Notes: generated by a model from the letters alone, not told the origin. Counted from the stretch's first letter, positions 44,215 to 53,206 are shown. The stretch: DNA of 64,000 nt from Mangrovimonas yunxiaonensis (GCF_000733475.1 NZ_JPFK01000009.1:1-64000), one strand, 5' to 3'. Program-made: numbers and translations.

Positions 44215-44218
44215 AAAA

Positions 44219-44246
44219 AACGCCCCAAAATTTACTTTGGGGCGTT
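44219..44246. terminator. Bidirectional terminator after bshA
   Basis: Perfect 11-bp stem AACGCCCCAAA/TTTGGGGCGTT (44219-44229 with 44236-44246), A run before and T run after. Confidence 0.92.
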
Positions 44247-44267
44247 TTTTATATGGGTTATATGAGG

Positions 44268-44783
44268 TTAGAATTGATAGCGTACACCTAGTCCTATATC
44301 AAAATCTAAATCGTCATTGTCGTACAAATCATCACCAAACCCTAATTCAGGTCTAAAGTCTAAGGAGAGTAACAACGGAAAATCGAAACTATATTCAATA
44401 CCAACATCACCTGCTAGAATAACAAAAGAATCGCTTCGCTTTTCTTCAACATAGCCATACACCGGGTGATTGTACCTGTACTCGTTTTTATAAGCACCAA
44501 AGCCACCACCGGCACCAGCATACCAATTAAATCCGCCATCAATATTCCACACCCATTGGTATAGTCCAATAAGTTTTACACCATCGTAATGCTTACCATC
44601 ACGCCAACCAAAATCAAACTCTAGGCGGTTGTTTTCCATAATGGCACGCTGATAGGAAACTTCAGCTCCAAAGCCATCGCTATCGCCTAAACGTAATCCT
44701 ATGGCGTTTTTAGAAATATCTTGCGCGTTTGTTAATGTTACAAAAGCTAATACACTTGTAATTGTAAAAAATACCTTCTTCAT
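44268..44783 (-). CDS. Small outer-membrane beta-barrel protein
   Basis: A 171-aa exported protein with signal peptide (MKKVFFTITSVLAFVTLTNAQ) and alternating strands with terminal Phe (GVRYQF). It includes AIGLRLGDSDGFGAEVSYQRAI and FDFGWRDGKH. The likely fold is an OmpA/OmpX-type eight-stranded barrel. The ATG at 44783 is preferred over 44798 because it places the signal peptide properly. Function unknown; probably a surface or structural protein. Confidence 0.8.
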   Translation of the reverse strand: MKKVFFTITSVLAFVTLTNAQDISKNAIGLRLGDSDGFGAEVSYQRAIMENNRLEFDFGWRDGKHYDGVKLIGLYQWVWNIDGGFNWYAGAGGGFGAYKNEYRYNHPVYGYVEEKRSDSFVILAGDVGIEYSFDFPLLLSLDFRPELGFGDDLYDNDDLDFDIGLGVRYQF

Positions 44784-44828
44784 AATTAAGTTGTTCATGT
44801 TTTAATGTGTGTATATATACGTTTTTTC

Positions 44829-44845
44829 TGTCATGATGGATGACA
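44829..44845. promoter_or_regulatory. Dyad between divergent genes
   Basis: TGTCAT-N5-ATGACA, a perfect 6-bp inverted repeat between the outer-membrane protein gene and the flavoprotein gene; a possible operator for either. Confidence 0.35.
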
Positions 44846-44923
44846 ACAAAATGCTAAAGCATCTTAAAACAACGTTAAAAACACATTTTTATTGAATATC
44901 TTTAGCCTATTTAAAGCTTGTTT

Positions 44924-47851
44924 ATGGCCAAACTACCAATCCAACAACTTAAAACGCTTGAAGCACAGCTAGAAGGCGAGTTGTTTTTCGACAATTTAAT
45001 AAAATCCATTTACGCTACAGATGCGTCGGTATATAGAATGTTACCAACGGCTGTGGCTTATCCTAAAACTAACGCCGACATTAAGCGTTTGATTAAGTTT
45101 GCCCATAACAACGACATTAGTTTAATCCCTAGAACGGCAGGCACCTCCTTAGCAGGGCAATGTGTTGGCGATGGGATTGTTGTAGATGTCTCTAAACATT
45201 TCACCAACATTATCGCGTTAGACGTAGCCAACCAAACCGTAACCGTACAGCCAGGAGTGGTTAGGGACGAGCTAAACAACTACCTAAAACCTTATGGGCT
45301 GTTTTTTGGCCCGAATACCTCTACAAGCAACCGATGCATGATAGGAGGCATGGTGGGCAATAACTCTTCTGGAACAACCTCCATTCAATATGGCGTTACT
45401 AGAGATGCCGTTCTTAAACTCGAAACCATTTTAAGCGATGGGAGCCAAGTGCTGTTTGAAGCTGTATCGCCAACCGAGTTTAAGCAAAAATTAACCCTAA
45501 AGTCTTTAGAAGGCCATATTTACAATACCTTATACAATGCATTGAAAGATGATGACGTTCAAGAGCAAATTGCAAGCAACTTTCCCAAACCAGAAATACA
45601 CCGAAGAAATACAGGTTATGCTATAGACGAGCTCATTAAAAGCAATGTTTTCTCTAAAACGGAAGCCCCTTTTAATCTGTGTAAATTGCTAACTGGCAGC
45701 GAGGGGACTTTGGCTTTTACCACAGCCATTACGTTGCAGCTTGCCAAACTTCCCCCTAAGGAAAACGCTTTGGTTGCGTGCCACTTCAATACCCTTGAAG
45801 CCTGTTTAAATGCTGTAGAAACGGTTATGACCCACAACCTGCACACTTGTGAAATGATGGACAAAACCATCCTGGATCTTACAAAACACAACAAAACCCA
45901 ACAAGAAAACAGGCAATTTGTGGTAGGCGACCCCAAAGCAATTTTAATGTGTGAATTAAAAGCTGAAACCCCAGCTAAATTGGAACAGCAAATAAAATTG
46001 TTGGTAACCGATTTGGATCAAGCCAACTTAAGTTATGCCCATGTGGTTTTAAAAGGTGAAGCCATTAACCAAGCAATGGCGCTTAGAAAAGCCGGACTAG
46101 GGCTTTTGGGTAACATGATAGGCGATAAAAAATCGGTAGCCTGTATTGAAGACACTGCAGTGGCATTGCCAGATTTGGCAAGCTACATCAAGGCCTTTAC
46201 CCAAATTATGGATAAATACAACCAAAATGCCGTTTATTATGCACATGCAGGCGCTGGAGAATTGCATTTACGTCCAATATTAAACCTGAAAAAACATAGC
46301 GATGTTAAACAGTTTAAAGAAATAACCAACGATGTGGCCGTTTTGGTGAAAAAATATCGAGGTTCTATGAGTGGTGAGCACGGCGATGGCATTGTACGTT
46401 CAGAATTTATTCCTATGATGATTGGCCAAGAAAATTATGACATCATCAAACAAATAAAAACCACGTTTGACCCTAACAACATCTTCAACCGCGGAAAAAT
46501 TGTAGCCCCTTTTCCTATGGATGAGAATTTGCGCTACAAACCGGGTAGGGAAGAGCCCCACATTAAAACCATGTTGGATTTTTCGGACTCTCAGGGTATT
46601 TTAAGAGCGGCAGAAAAGTGTAATGGTTCTGGCGATTGCCGAAAAATACCAGAATTTGGCGGAACCATGTGTCCCAGTTTCCGTGCTACAAGAAATGAGA
46701 AAGATACCACCCGAGCCCGCGCCAATGCGCTGCGTGAGTTTTTAACCCATTCAGAAAACCCTAACAAATTTAACCATCGTGAGCTAAAAACGGTTTTCGA
46801 TTTGTGTTTAAGCTGCAAGGCCTGTTCTAGCGAATGCCCAAGTAGCGTGGATGTAGCTGCTTTAAAAGCCGAATTTCAATACCAATACCAAAAAGCAAAC
46901 GGCAGCACATGGCGCGATAAACTGTTTGCCTTTAACGTGCGTTTTAATCGCATTGCCAATGGACTGCCTTGGTTGGTTAATCCGCTATTAAAAAATCAAA
47001 CAACGGCTAATATTTTTAAAACCACTTTCGGGATTGCAGCCAAAAGAAGCCTGCCAATACCATCGGGTAAAAGTTTAAACAAACACATTAAAAGTCTTAA
47101 AAAACAACCTACTAACACCAAACAAAAAACCATTTACTTGTTTGTTGATGAATTTACCAACCACTTAGATACGGCCATTGGTTTGGATGCTTTAGAACTG
47201 TTGTCTAAATTAAATTATAACGTGGTGTTTATTAACCATAAGCCATCTGGACGGTCACTTATCTCTAAAGGATTTCTTAAGCAAGCCAAGGCTATGGCTA
47301 ATGCAAATGTAACCATCTTTAAAGCATTGGTGTCAGAGCAAACACCATTAATTGGTATAGAGCCTTCCGCTATTTATACTTTTAAAGACGAGTACCCAAA
47401 ATTAGCAGACAACAAGCAAGCTGCTTTAAACATTGCCAAACACACTTATTTGCTTGAGGAATTTTTAAACCGTGAAATTTTAAGCGGGCATATTCGTAGT
47501 GAACAATTTTCTAACGAAGTTAAGCACATCAAAATTCACGCGCATTGCTACCAAAAAGCCTTAGGCAATCCTAGCGATACGTTTAATATGCTAAACTTGC
47601 CAAAAAACTACAAGGTTACCATAATACCTAGCGGTTGCTGTGGTATGGCGGGAAGCTTTGGTTACGAAAAGGAGCATTACGACATAAGTATGGCCATAGG
47701 CGAGCAAACGTTATTTCCAAAGGTTAGAAAGGCCGCTAAAGAAGTGCTAATTGCTGCAAACGGCACCAGTTGCAGGCACCAAATATTAGACGGTACGGGG
47801 CGAAAGGCCCTACATCCTGTTACCATCTTAAAGGAAGCTTTAATTCGCTGA
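44924..47851 (+). CDS. FAD-linked oxidase fused to Fe-S oxidoreductase (YdiJ/GlcD-GlcF type)
   Basis: A 975-aa cytosolic or membrane-associated flavoprotein. The N-terminal half (to about 450) is an FAD-binding domain (PRTAGTSLAGQCVG, GPNTSTSNRCMIGGMVGNNSSG) and an FAD-oxidase C-terminal domain with GEHGDGIVRSEFI. From about 560 it has two Fe-S motifs (CNGSGDCRKIPEFGG and CLSCKACSSECPSS) and then two cysteine-rich CCG-type domains (AHCYQKALG, PSGCCGMAGSFGYE). It most resembles D-2-hydroxyglutarate or D-lactate dehydrogenases of the YdiJ type. ATG 44924 is chosen instead of the TTG at 44918. Its 3' end overlaps the lpxH gene on the other strand by 12 nt. The substrate is not known. Confidence 0.88.
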   Translation: MAKLPIQQLKTLEAQLEGELFFDNLIKSIYATDASVYRMLPTAVAYPKTNADIKRLIKFAHNNDISLIPRTAGTSLAGQCVGDGIVVDVSKHFTNIIALDVANQTVTVQPGVVRDELNNYLKPYGLFFGPNTSTSNRCMIGGMVGNNSSGTTSIQYGVTRDAVLKLETILSDGSQVLFEAVSPTEFKQKLTLKSLEGHIYNTLYNALKDDDVQEQIASNFPKPEIHRRNTGYAIDELIKSNVFSKTEAPFNLCKLLTGSEGTLAFTTAITLQLAKLPPKENALVACHFNTLEACLNAVETVMTHNLHTCEMMDKTILDLTKHNKTQQENRQFVVGDPKAILMCELKAETPAKLEQQIKLLVTDLDQANLSYAHVVLKGEAINQAMALRKAGLGLLGNMIGDKKSVACIEDTAVALPDLASYIKAFTQIMDKYNQNAVYYAHAGAGELHLRPILNLKKHSDVKQFKEITNDVAVLVKKYRGSMSGEHGDGIVRSEFIPMMIGQENYDIIKQIKTTFDPNNIFNRGKIVAPFPMDENLRYKPGREEPHIKTMLDFSDSQGILRAAEKCNGSGDCRKIPEFGGTMCPSFRATRNEKDTTRARANALREFLTHSENPNKFNHRELKTVFDLCLSCKACSSECPSSVDVAALKAEFQYQYQKANGSTWRDKLFAFNVRFNRIANGLPWLVNPLLKNQTTANIFKTTFGIAAKRSLPIPSGKSLNKHIKSLKKQPTNTKQKTIYLFVDEFTNHLDTAIGLDALELLSKLNYNVVFINHKPSGRSLISKGFLKQAKAMANANVTIFKALVSEQTPLIGIEPSAIYTFKDEYPKLADNKQAALNIAKHTYLLEEFLNREILSGHIRSEQFSNEVKHIKIHAHCYQKALGNPSDTFNMLNLPKNYKVTIIPSGCCGMAGSFGYEKEHYDISMAIGEQTLFPKVRKAAKEVLIAANGTSCRHQILDGTGRKALHPVTILKEALIR

Positions 47852-48697
47852 TTTTTTTGAATTCTCGCTAGGTTTTACCACAGTTATGGCGGCGATAAGA
47901 TCGTTAATTTCCATGTCCTTTAGGTCGTCATCGACGAAAAAAGGCGATAGCTTATCGTTGTTGTAGTTGTATATTTTCCAGCGTTTAAACTGATATTCCA
48001 AAGCGGTAAAATTCTCAACCCAATCGCCAGAATTTAAGTACATGGTCTTGCCAAACTTATTCTCTTTTATCAGCATTTTTGGTTGGTGTATGTGGCCACA
48101 AATCACGTAATCATAGCCATTTTCGATGGCTAGATCCGAGGCCACTTCTTCAAAATCACCAATATACTTTACAGCGCGTTTTACACTGTTCTTAATTTTT
48201 TTGGAAAGCGAGTACTTTTCTTTCCTCATACACTCTAAAATCCAATTAACAAAGCGGTTAAGCAGAATTAAAAAGTCGTAACCATACCCGCCTAATTTAG
48301 CCAACCATTTAGCGTTTTGTATAGAAACATCAAAAACATCGCCATGAAAAATCCAAGCTTTTTTACCATCAAGGTTTAACACTATTTTGTTAACAATAGA
48401 GATGTTTCCTATGGTGGTGTCGGTAAAGCGTCTAAGTATTTCGTCATGGTTTCCCGTAATGTAAATCACTTCAACGCCATCAGCGGCAAAATCCATGATT
48501 TTCTTTATCACCTTTAAATGCGATTTCGGAAAATACCGTTTGCTAAACTGCCAAATATCAATAATATCGCCATTAAGTATAAGTTTCTTAGGCTCAATAC
48601 TATTCAAATAGGTAAGGAGCTGCTTGGCATGGCATCCGTAAGTTCCTAGATGCACATCTGATATAACTGCTATTTCAACTTTACGTTTAAGTTTCAA
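47840..48697 (-). CDS. UDP-2,3-diacylglucosamine diphosphatase, LpxH-like
   Basis: A calcineurin-fold metallophosphoesterase of 285 aa that would cleave UDP-2,3-diacylglucosamine to lipid X in lipid A synthesis. It shows the metal-ligand set: SDVHLG (Asp14, His16), LNGDIIDIW (Asp44), GNHDE (Asn83, His84), HGDVFD and CGHIHQPK. Such longer Bacteroidota LpxH-type proteins are usually annotated this way. Its role ties to lpxA and lpxD at the start of the window. The 3' end overlaps the neighbouring flavoprotein gene. Confidence 0.82.
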   Translation of the reverse strand: MKLKRKVEIAVISDVHLGTYGCHAKQLLTYLNSIEPKKLILNGDIIDIWQFSKRYFPKSHLKVIKKIMDFAADGVEVIYITGNHDEILRRFTDTTIGNISIVNKIVLNLDGKKAWIFHGDVFDVSIQNAKWLAKLGGYGYDFLILLNRFVNWILECMRKEKYSLSKKIKNSVKRAVKYIGDFEEVASDLAIENGYDYVICGHIHQPKMLIKENKFGKTMYLNSGDWVENFTALEYQFKRWKIYNYNNDKLSPFFVDDDLKDMEINDLIAAITVVKPSENSKKSAN

Positions 48698-48841
48698 GAA
48701 TCCAAGAGAATTGTTTTATACAAAGTACCACCATATTTTCCACAACCAGTTTAACTCTTAATTAATTAACTGTGAGCAATTTGTTAAACTATTGTAACCA
48801 AAACATTAATTAGAAAATAAGAATATGTTACTGCTGGATTT

Positions 48842-48870
48842 TTGTTTCTTTAAGAATAGGGTTATTTTAG
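48842..48870 (+). promoter_or_regulatory. Promoter of aroC
   Basis: TTG at 48842-48844, an 18-nt spacer and TATTTTAG (one mismatch to TAnnTTTG) at 48863-48870, 15 nt before the ATG. Confidence 0.5.
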
Positions 48871-48885
48871 CGGGAAAATAAAGCA

Positions 48886-49947
48886 ATGGCAGGAAATTCC
48901 TTTGGAAAACTATTCAAGCTCACAACATTTGGAGAATCGCATGGTGTGGCAATTGGTGGCGTTATAGACGGTTGTCCTGCAAATTTAGCTCTCGATTTTA
49001 ACGCCATTCAAGAAGAGCTTAACAGGCGAAAACCAGGACAGTCCAGCATTGTAACCCAACGTAAGGAACCCGATACGGTTGAGTTCTTATCGGGGATTTT
49101 CGAGGGTAAAACCACTGGGGCCTCCATTGGGTTTATCATTAAAAACACCAATCAAAAATCCAAAGATTACACACACATTAAAACGGTTTATCGACCAAGT
49201 CATGCCGATTTTACTTATACCCAAAAATACGGGCATAGAGATTACCGTGGTGGTGGGCGTAGCTCGGCAAGAGAAACTGCTTGTCGTGTGGTGGCAGGAG
49301 CCATTGCTAAACAACTTTTGGAGCATGTTAGCATACAAGCTTATACCTCTTCGGTGGGCGACATCTTTTTAGAAAAACCCTACCAAAGTCTCGATTTTAG
49401 CAAAACCGAAAGCAATGCTGTACGTTGCCCAGACCCTGAGGTAGCCCAAAAAATGATTGCAAAAATTAAAGCCATAAGAAAAGAAGGCGACACCATAGGC
49501 GGCACCGTAACCTGTGTTTTACAAAACGTCCCTATTGGTCTTGGCGAACCGGTTTTCGATAAACTCCATGCCGAATTAGGCAAAGCCATGCTCTCCATTA
49601 ATGCCGTAAAAGGCTTTGAGTACGGCAGTGGATTTTGTGGCACAAGAATGAAAGGCAGCGAGCACAACGATCTCTTTGCCCCAGACGGCAGCACCAAAAC
49701 CAATCTCTCTGGTGGCATACAGGGTGGAATAAGCAACGGGATGGACATTTATTTTCGTGTGGCCTTTAAACCCGTAGCAACCATTATGCAAGAACAAACC
49801 ACCATAGACAGCGAAGGAAACACCGTTAAAATGCAAGGCAAAGGCCGGCACGACCCCTGTGTTGTACCGCGCGCCATTCCTATTGTAGAGGCCATGGCAG
49901 CTTTGGTTCTTGCAGATTATTATTTACAACATAAAATTTATAATTAG
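48886..49947 (+). CDS. aroC: Chorismate synthase
   Basis: Final enzyme of the shikimate pathway (EPSP to chorismate) and FMN-dependent. The 353-aa protein begins [32 protein letters not shown], with the conserved GESHG motif, and has the [29 protein letters not shown] segment and [15 protein letters not shown] in the C-terminal half. It matches the family length. It feeds menaquinone and aromatic amino acid synthesis; the men genes elsewhere in the window use its product through isochorismate. Confidence 0.98.
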   Translation: MAGNSFGKLFKLTTFGESHGVAIGGVIDGCPANLALDFNAIQEELNRRKPGQSSIVTQRKEPDTVEFLSGIFEGKTTGASIGFIIKNTNQKSKDYTHIKTVYRPSHADFTYTQKYGHRDYRGGGRSSARETACRVVAGAIAKQLLEHVSIQAYTSSVGDIFLEKPYQSLDFSKTESNAVRCPDPEVAQKMIAKIKAIRKEGDTIGGTVTCVLQNVPIGLGEPVFDKLHAELGKAMLSINAVKGFEYGSGFCGTRMKGSEHNDLFAPDGSTKTNLSGGIQGGISNGMDIYFRVAFKPVATIMQEQTTIDSEGNTVKMQGKGRHDPCVVPRAIPIVEAMAALVLADYYLQHKIYN

Positions 49948-50028
49948 AAGCAGAATCCCGCTTTCGGCTTTATCTTTTTTCACAAAAAAAGGATACCGCC
50001 TCTATCGGGGCTAAAAATTAGAGACCAA

Positions 50029-51339
50029 ATGAAAAAACTCGCATTGCATTGGCAAATTATAATAGGTATGGTACTAGGGGTTGTTTTTGCCCTTATTATG
50101 GCAAAATTCGAATGGGGTAGCACCTTTATAACAAACTGGATAAAACCCTTCGGAACCATTTTTATCAATCTCTTAAAACTAATTGCAGTGCCCTTAATAT
50201 TGGCCTCGCTGGTAAAGGGTGTCTCCGATTTAAAAGACATTTCTAAGTTATCAAAAATGGGTGGCCGTACCATAATAACCTATATTTTTACTACGGTTAT
50301 AGCCGTTTCAATAGGCTTGGCCATTGTTAACATTATAAAACCGGGAAAATCCATCACCGAAGAAACCAGAACCGAACTTGTAGAAAGTTATAAAAGCGAT
50401 GCCGACTCGAAAATTTCGGCAGCCGAAAGCCAAAAAAATGCAGGTCCACTAAAGGCACTAGAAGATTTGGTTCCCAGCAACATCTTTAAAGCAGCCAGCG
50501 ATAATGGCAACATGCTTCAGGTTATCTTTTTTGCCATTTTCTTTGGTATTGGCCTAATTTTAATCCCAGAAGCGCAAGCCAAACCCGTAAAGCAGTTTTT
50601 CGATGGGTTTAACGAGGTTATCCTAAAACTTATTGATTTAATCATGCTAACGGCGCCCTTTGGCGTATTTGCTCTTTTGGCGGCTTTAGTCGTAGAATCG
50701 CCAAGTGTCGACCTCTTTAAAGCACTCGGGTGGTACGCCCTGTGCGTGGTGTTAGGGTTGGCCTTAATGATCGGTGTTTACATCCTTATTGTGTGGATTT
50801 TCACCAAGAAAAAACCAGCATTTTTCATTAATGGTATTTCACCTGCACAGCTTTTAGCCTTTTCAACCAGTAGCAGTGCCGCTACACTGCCCGTGACTAT
50901 GGAGCGTGTAGAAGAGCATTTAGGGGTAGAAGAAGAAGTGGCTAGTTTTGTATTGCCCATTGGCGCTACTATTAATATGGATGGCACCAGTCTGTATCAA
51001 GCTGTTGCTGCTGTTTTTATTGCCCAAGCCTTTGGTATGGATTTAAGTTTTGGAGTGCAATTAGGGATTATTGCAACAGCAACCCTAGCATCTATTGGTA
51101 GTGCCGCAGTTCCTGGCGCTGGTATGGTTATGCTGGTTATTGTATTGGCACAGGCCGGCATACCCGAAGCTGGTTTGGCCTTAATTTTTGCTGTTGATAG
51201 ACCTCTGGATATGTGCAGAACAACCGTAAATGTTACAGGCGATGCTGCCGTATCGATGCTTGTAGCAAAATCTGTGGGGAAATTAGGAACGCCTAAAGTA
51301 AAAGACTGGGACGACAATTACCGTAAAGAAGCGGAATAA
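50029..51339 (+). CDS. Dicarboxylate/amino acid:cation symporter
   Basis: Polytopic inner-membrane transporter of the DAACS (GltP/DctA) family, 436 aa. Visible features are FAIFFGIGL, the serine-rich reentrant loop AFSTSSSAATLP, GATINMDGTSLYQA, SIGSAAVPGAGMVM and AVDRPLDMCRTTVNVTGDA, all conserved family motifs. It would bring C4-dicarboxylates or glutamate/aspartate into the cell with Na+ or H+. It follows aroC with an 81-nt spacer and precedes a sulfurtransferase; no shared pathway is obvious. Confidence 0.93.
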   Translation: MKKLALHWQIIIGMVLGVVFALIMAKFEWGSTFITNWIKPFGTIFINLLKLIAVPLILASLVKGVSDLKDISKLSKMGGRTIITYIFTTVIAVSIGLAIVNIIKPGKSITEETRTELVESYKSDADSKISAAESQKNAGPLKALEDLVPSNIFKAASDNGNMLQVIFFAIFFGIGLILIPEAQAKPVKQFFDGFNEVILKLIDLIMLTAPFGVFALLAALVVESPSVDLFKALGWYALCVVLGLALMIGVYILIVWIFTKKKPAFFINGISPAQLLAFSTSSSAATLPVTMERVEEHLGVEEEVASFVLPIGATINMDGTSLYQAVAAVFIAQAFGMDLSFGVQLGIIATATLASIGSAAVPGAGMVMLVIVLAQAGIPEAGLALIFAVDRPLDMCRTTVNVTGDAAVSMLVAKSVGKLGTPKVKDWDDNYRKEAE

Positions 51340-51397
51340 TTACAACTGAAGAATTGTTGGTCTAAATGGCTAAGATTAACGTTTAAAACCCCTATAA

Positions 51398-52210
51398 ATG
51401 AACCCTTTGATTTCCGTCTCGTGGTTGAAGGCACATTTAAATGATGAAAATGTAATCGTTCTAAATGCAACCCTCCCCAAGGCTACAGCCATTGGCAAGC
51501 CCACTGAAACGCAGCAAATTCCTAACGCTAGATATTTTGACATTAAAACCAAGTTCAGCGATGTTAGGGCCAGATTTCCTAATACTTTACCATCTGCTGA
51601 GCAATTTAATCAAGAAGCTCAAAATTTAGGCATTAACAAGGGTAGTGTTATTGTGGTTTATGATGACTATGGCTTTTATTCCTCTGCACGAGCTTGGTGG
51701 CTGCTCAAAGCATTTGGACACAAGCAAGTAGCGGTTTTAAATGGAGGCCTACCCGAATGGAAACAGGCTGGCTTCCCTTTGGAAAAAAAGCAATCATGTC
51801 ATTATGAGAAAGGCGATTTTTCTGGCGCACTGCAACCTGATTTTTTTCAATTTTTTAATGATATAGAGGGTTTAAAAGACAATCCAGAAACTCTTATTTT
51901 AGATGCTCGCTCAAAGGATAGGTTTGAAGGCTCACTTCCCGAGCCTCGTGAAGGTTTACGTAGTGGTCATATACCAAGTTCGGTAAACTTACCGTTTCAG
52001 GAGCTTCTTTCAGGAAATACAATGACATCAATGTTAGAATTAAAAACCATTTTCCACAAACTAAATCCTGAAAATAAAAGCATGGTGTTTACTTGTGGTT
52101 CGGGTGTGACTGCCTGCATTTTGGCCTTAGGAGCTGAACTTTCAGGATATAAAAACCTATCTGTTTACGATGGTTCTTGGACCGAATACGGCAGCTTAAA
52201 AAACGCTTAA
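51398..52210 (+). CDS. Sulfurtransferase, two rhodanese domains
   Basis: Thiosulfate or 3-mercaptopyruvate sulfurtransferase of 270 aa, cytosolic. The first rhodanese domain (about 1-130) is inactive-looking, with VVYDDYGFYSSARAWWLL; the second has the active-site loop CGSGVTA (Cys233), the CGSGVTA form of 3-mercaptopyruvate sulfurtransferases. It ends the transporter-sulfurtransferase stretch and precedes the gene-free region at 52211. Confidence 0.92.
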   Translation: MNPLISVSWLKAHLNDENVIVLNATLPKATAIGKPTETQQIPNARYFDIKTKFSDVRARFPNTLPSAEQFNQEAQNLGINKGSVIVVYDDYGFYSSARAWWLLKAFGHKQVAVLNGGLPEWKQAGFPLEKKQSCHYEKGDFSGALQPDFFQFFNDIEGLKDNPETLILDARSKDRFEGSLPEPREGLRSGHIPSSVNLPFQELLSGNTMTSMLELKTIFHKLNPENKSMVFTCGSGVTACILALGAELSGYKNLSVYDGSWTEYGSLKNA

Positions 52211-52305
52211 ACGAAACGCATAATTTCTAAAATTAAAGAAATTTATGGCGATGGTGGTGGCGTAATTTTTAAGATAACTTCTGGTTTTTGAAATGACTCA
52301 AAAAT

Positions 52306-52447
52306 AAAAAGCCTTAAAGTTTATTTTGTTTGACAGCAGGTTCTTGCTGAAACTTATTTTATGGGTAGACATGCATAAAATAAGAATTGGTTCTATCCCA
52401 ACTAACGGAAGTTGGGGCCAAATTAACACGGCTTTAAGGCCCTTTTT
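52306..52447 (+). ncRNA. Possible structured RNA with three hairpins
   Basis: A 9-bp perfect closing stem GCCTTAAAG/CTTTAAGGC (52311-52319 with 52432-52440), flanked by A5 and T5, encloses three hairpins: GTTT-ga-CAGCA/TGCTG-AAAC (52328-52353), CTTATTTTATG/CATAAAATAAG with a 10-nt loop (52353-52384), and CCCAACT/AGTTGGG (52397-52416) with an outer AATTGG/CCAAaTT extension. The T run gives it a terminator-like 3' end. I see no upstream promoter, and orientation is inferred. It could also be a 3' UTR of the sulfurtransferase mRNA or a remnant of a mobile element. Confidence 0.45.
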
Positions 52448-52614
52448 GCTATACTAAAATAGTACAACCCTTGTGTTAATTAAACCTATTTTGAGGGAAC
52501 CCTACTGTTGAATGAGGGAAATTACCTCTAGACTTAGTAAAGGTATTTTATGGTATTTTTTAAACCTTTTATCAGCCAAAACAAGTAATTGCATCCGTTC
52601 ATCGAATATTTAAC

Positions 52615-52643
52615 TTGTTTTATATCAATTATTTATACTTTTG
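52615..52643 (+). promoter_or_regulatory. Canonical promoter in the gene-free region
   Basis: TTG at 52615-52617, an 18-nt spacer and TACTTTTG (exact TAnnTTTG) at 52636-52643. There is no gene downstream, only the hairpin at 52662-52700. Confidence 0.5.
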
Positions 52644-52661
52644 ATTTATTGAAAAAGCATT

Positions 52662-52700
52662 AGAGTTTTTTTTGTGCTAAATTTTAAACTCTGTTTTTTT
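52662..52700 (+). terminator. Terminator-like hairpin in the gene-free region
   Basis: Stem AGAGTTT/AAACTCT (52662-52668 with 52686-52692), then G and seven T. Confidence 0.6.
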
Positions 52701-52738
52701 CATTTTTTAGTTTAATTTTTTGGTTAGTTGTTAAGTTT

Positions 52739-52776
52739 AAAAAAAGCCTTTATATAAATTGTATAGAGGCTTTTTT
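52739..52776. terminator. Terminator of the DCC-protein gene
   Basis: Stem AAGCCT/AGGCTT (52744-52749 with 52767-52772), extended by TATA pairs, with an A run of seven before it and a T run after; works on both strands. It ends at the stop codon of the reverse-strand gene. Confidence 0.75.
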
Positions 52777-53194
52777 AATCTAAAAACTTACTTTTAAGCT
52801 CTGGAGTAGGCATTATACAGTGGTCTCTTTTTCCGTACCATTTATAGCGGTTTCTAGCAACATAATCGTACACTGCATTTCTAATAAATGTAGGCACTAC
52901 AAAAAATACAGCCATTAAATACCTTGGAAACCCTAATTTTGATGCAATTTTTAAAGCTGCGGTAGACTTGTATGCCAAGGCCTTGCCTGGGGAGTAGAGT
53001 AGAATGGAATCGGTTTTGGAGGTGTCTATATTAAAGTCCTCGATAAGCTGCTGCCCAACCTTGCTTTGTAAGGCTGCAAACATAAAACGGTTTGCCTTAT
53101 CGTGTTTAATAACGTATTGCACCGAGCTGTTACAAAGGTTGCAAACCCCATCAAAAAGAACCAACTGTTTGTTTTTTGGAACATTGTACTTCAC
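52775..53194 (-). CDS. DCC-family thiol-disulfide oxidoreductase-like protein (DUF393)
   Basis: A 139-aa protein with the DCC-family motif LFDGVCNLCNSSV near the N-terminus (DxxCxxC with Cys16/Cys19-type pair) and YRWYGKRDHC later. The family is thioredoxin-like in fold, but its redox activity is not established. The start is GTG at 53194, and a -7 box lies 4 nt upstream of it. Its terminator overlaps its stop codon. Confidence 0.87.
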   Translation of the reverse strand: MKYNVPKNKQLVLFDGVCNLCNSSVQYVIKHDKANRFMFAALQSKVGQQLIEDFNIDTSKTDSILLYSPGKALAYKSTAALKIASKLGFPRYLMAVFFVVPTFIRNAVYDYVARNRYKWYGKRDHCIMPTPELKSKFLD

Positions 53195-53198
53195 TATA

Positions 53199-53206
53199 CA
53201 AAAATA
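53199..53206 (-). promoter_or_regulatory. -7 box 4 nt before the GTG start (leaderless promoter)
   Basis: On the reverse strand TATTTTTG (exact TAnnTTTG), ending 4 nt before GTG at 53194. Confidence 0.55.

Larger units (their letters stand above)
52211..52774. other. 564-nt gene-free region rich in hairpins
   Basis: No open frame is convincing here. It contains a structured element (52306-52447), two 8-bp direct repeats TGAGGGAA (52492-52499, 52513-52520), a TACTA-AAA-TAGTA hairpin (~52452-52464), a 9-bp stem AAAACAAGT/ACTTGTTTT (52578-52586 with 52613-52621), a canonical promoter and two terminator-like hairpins. It lies between a forward-strand sulfurtransferase gene and a reverse-strand DCC-protein gene. 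Confidence 0.6.

Noticed and set aside
52385-52424. tRNA T-arm-like segment TTGG-TTCTATC-CCAA
   Set aside because: Only a four-pair T-arm is found; there is no matching acceptor stem, D-arm or anticodon arm around it. The segment is better explained by the third hairpin of the structured element.
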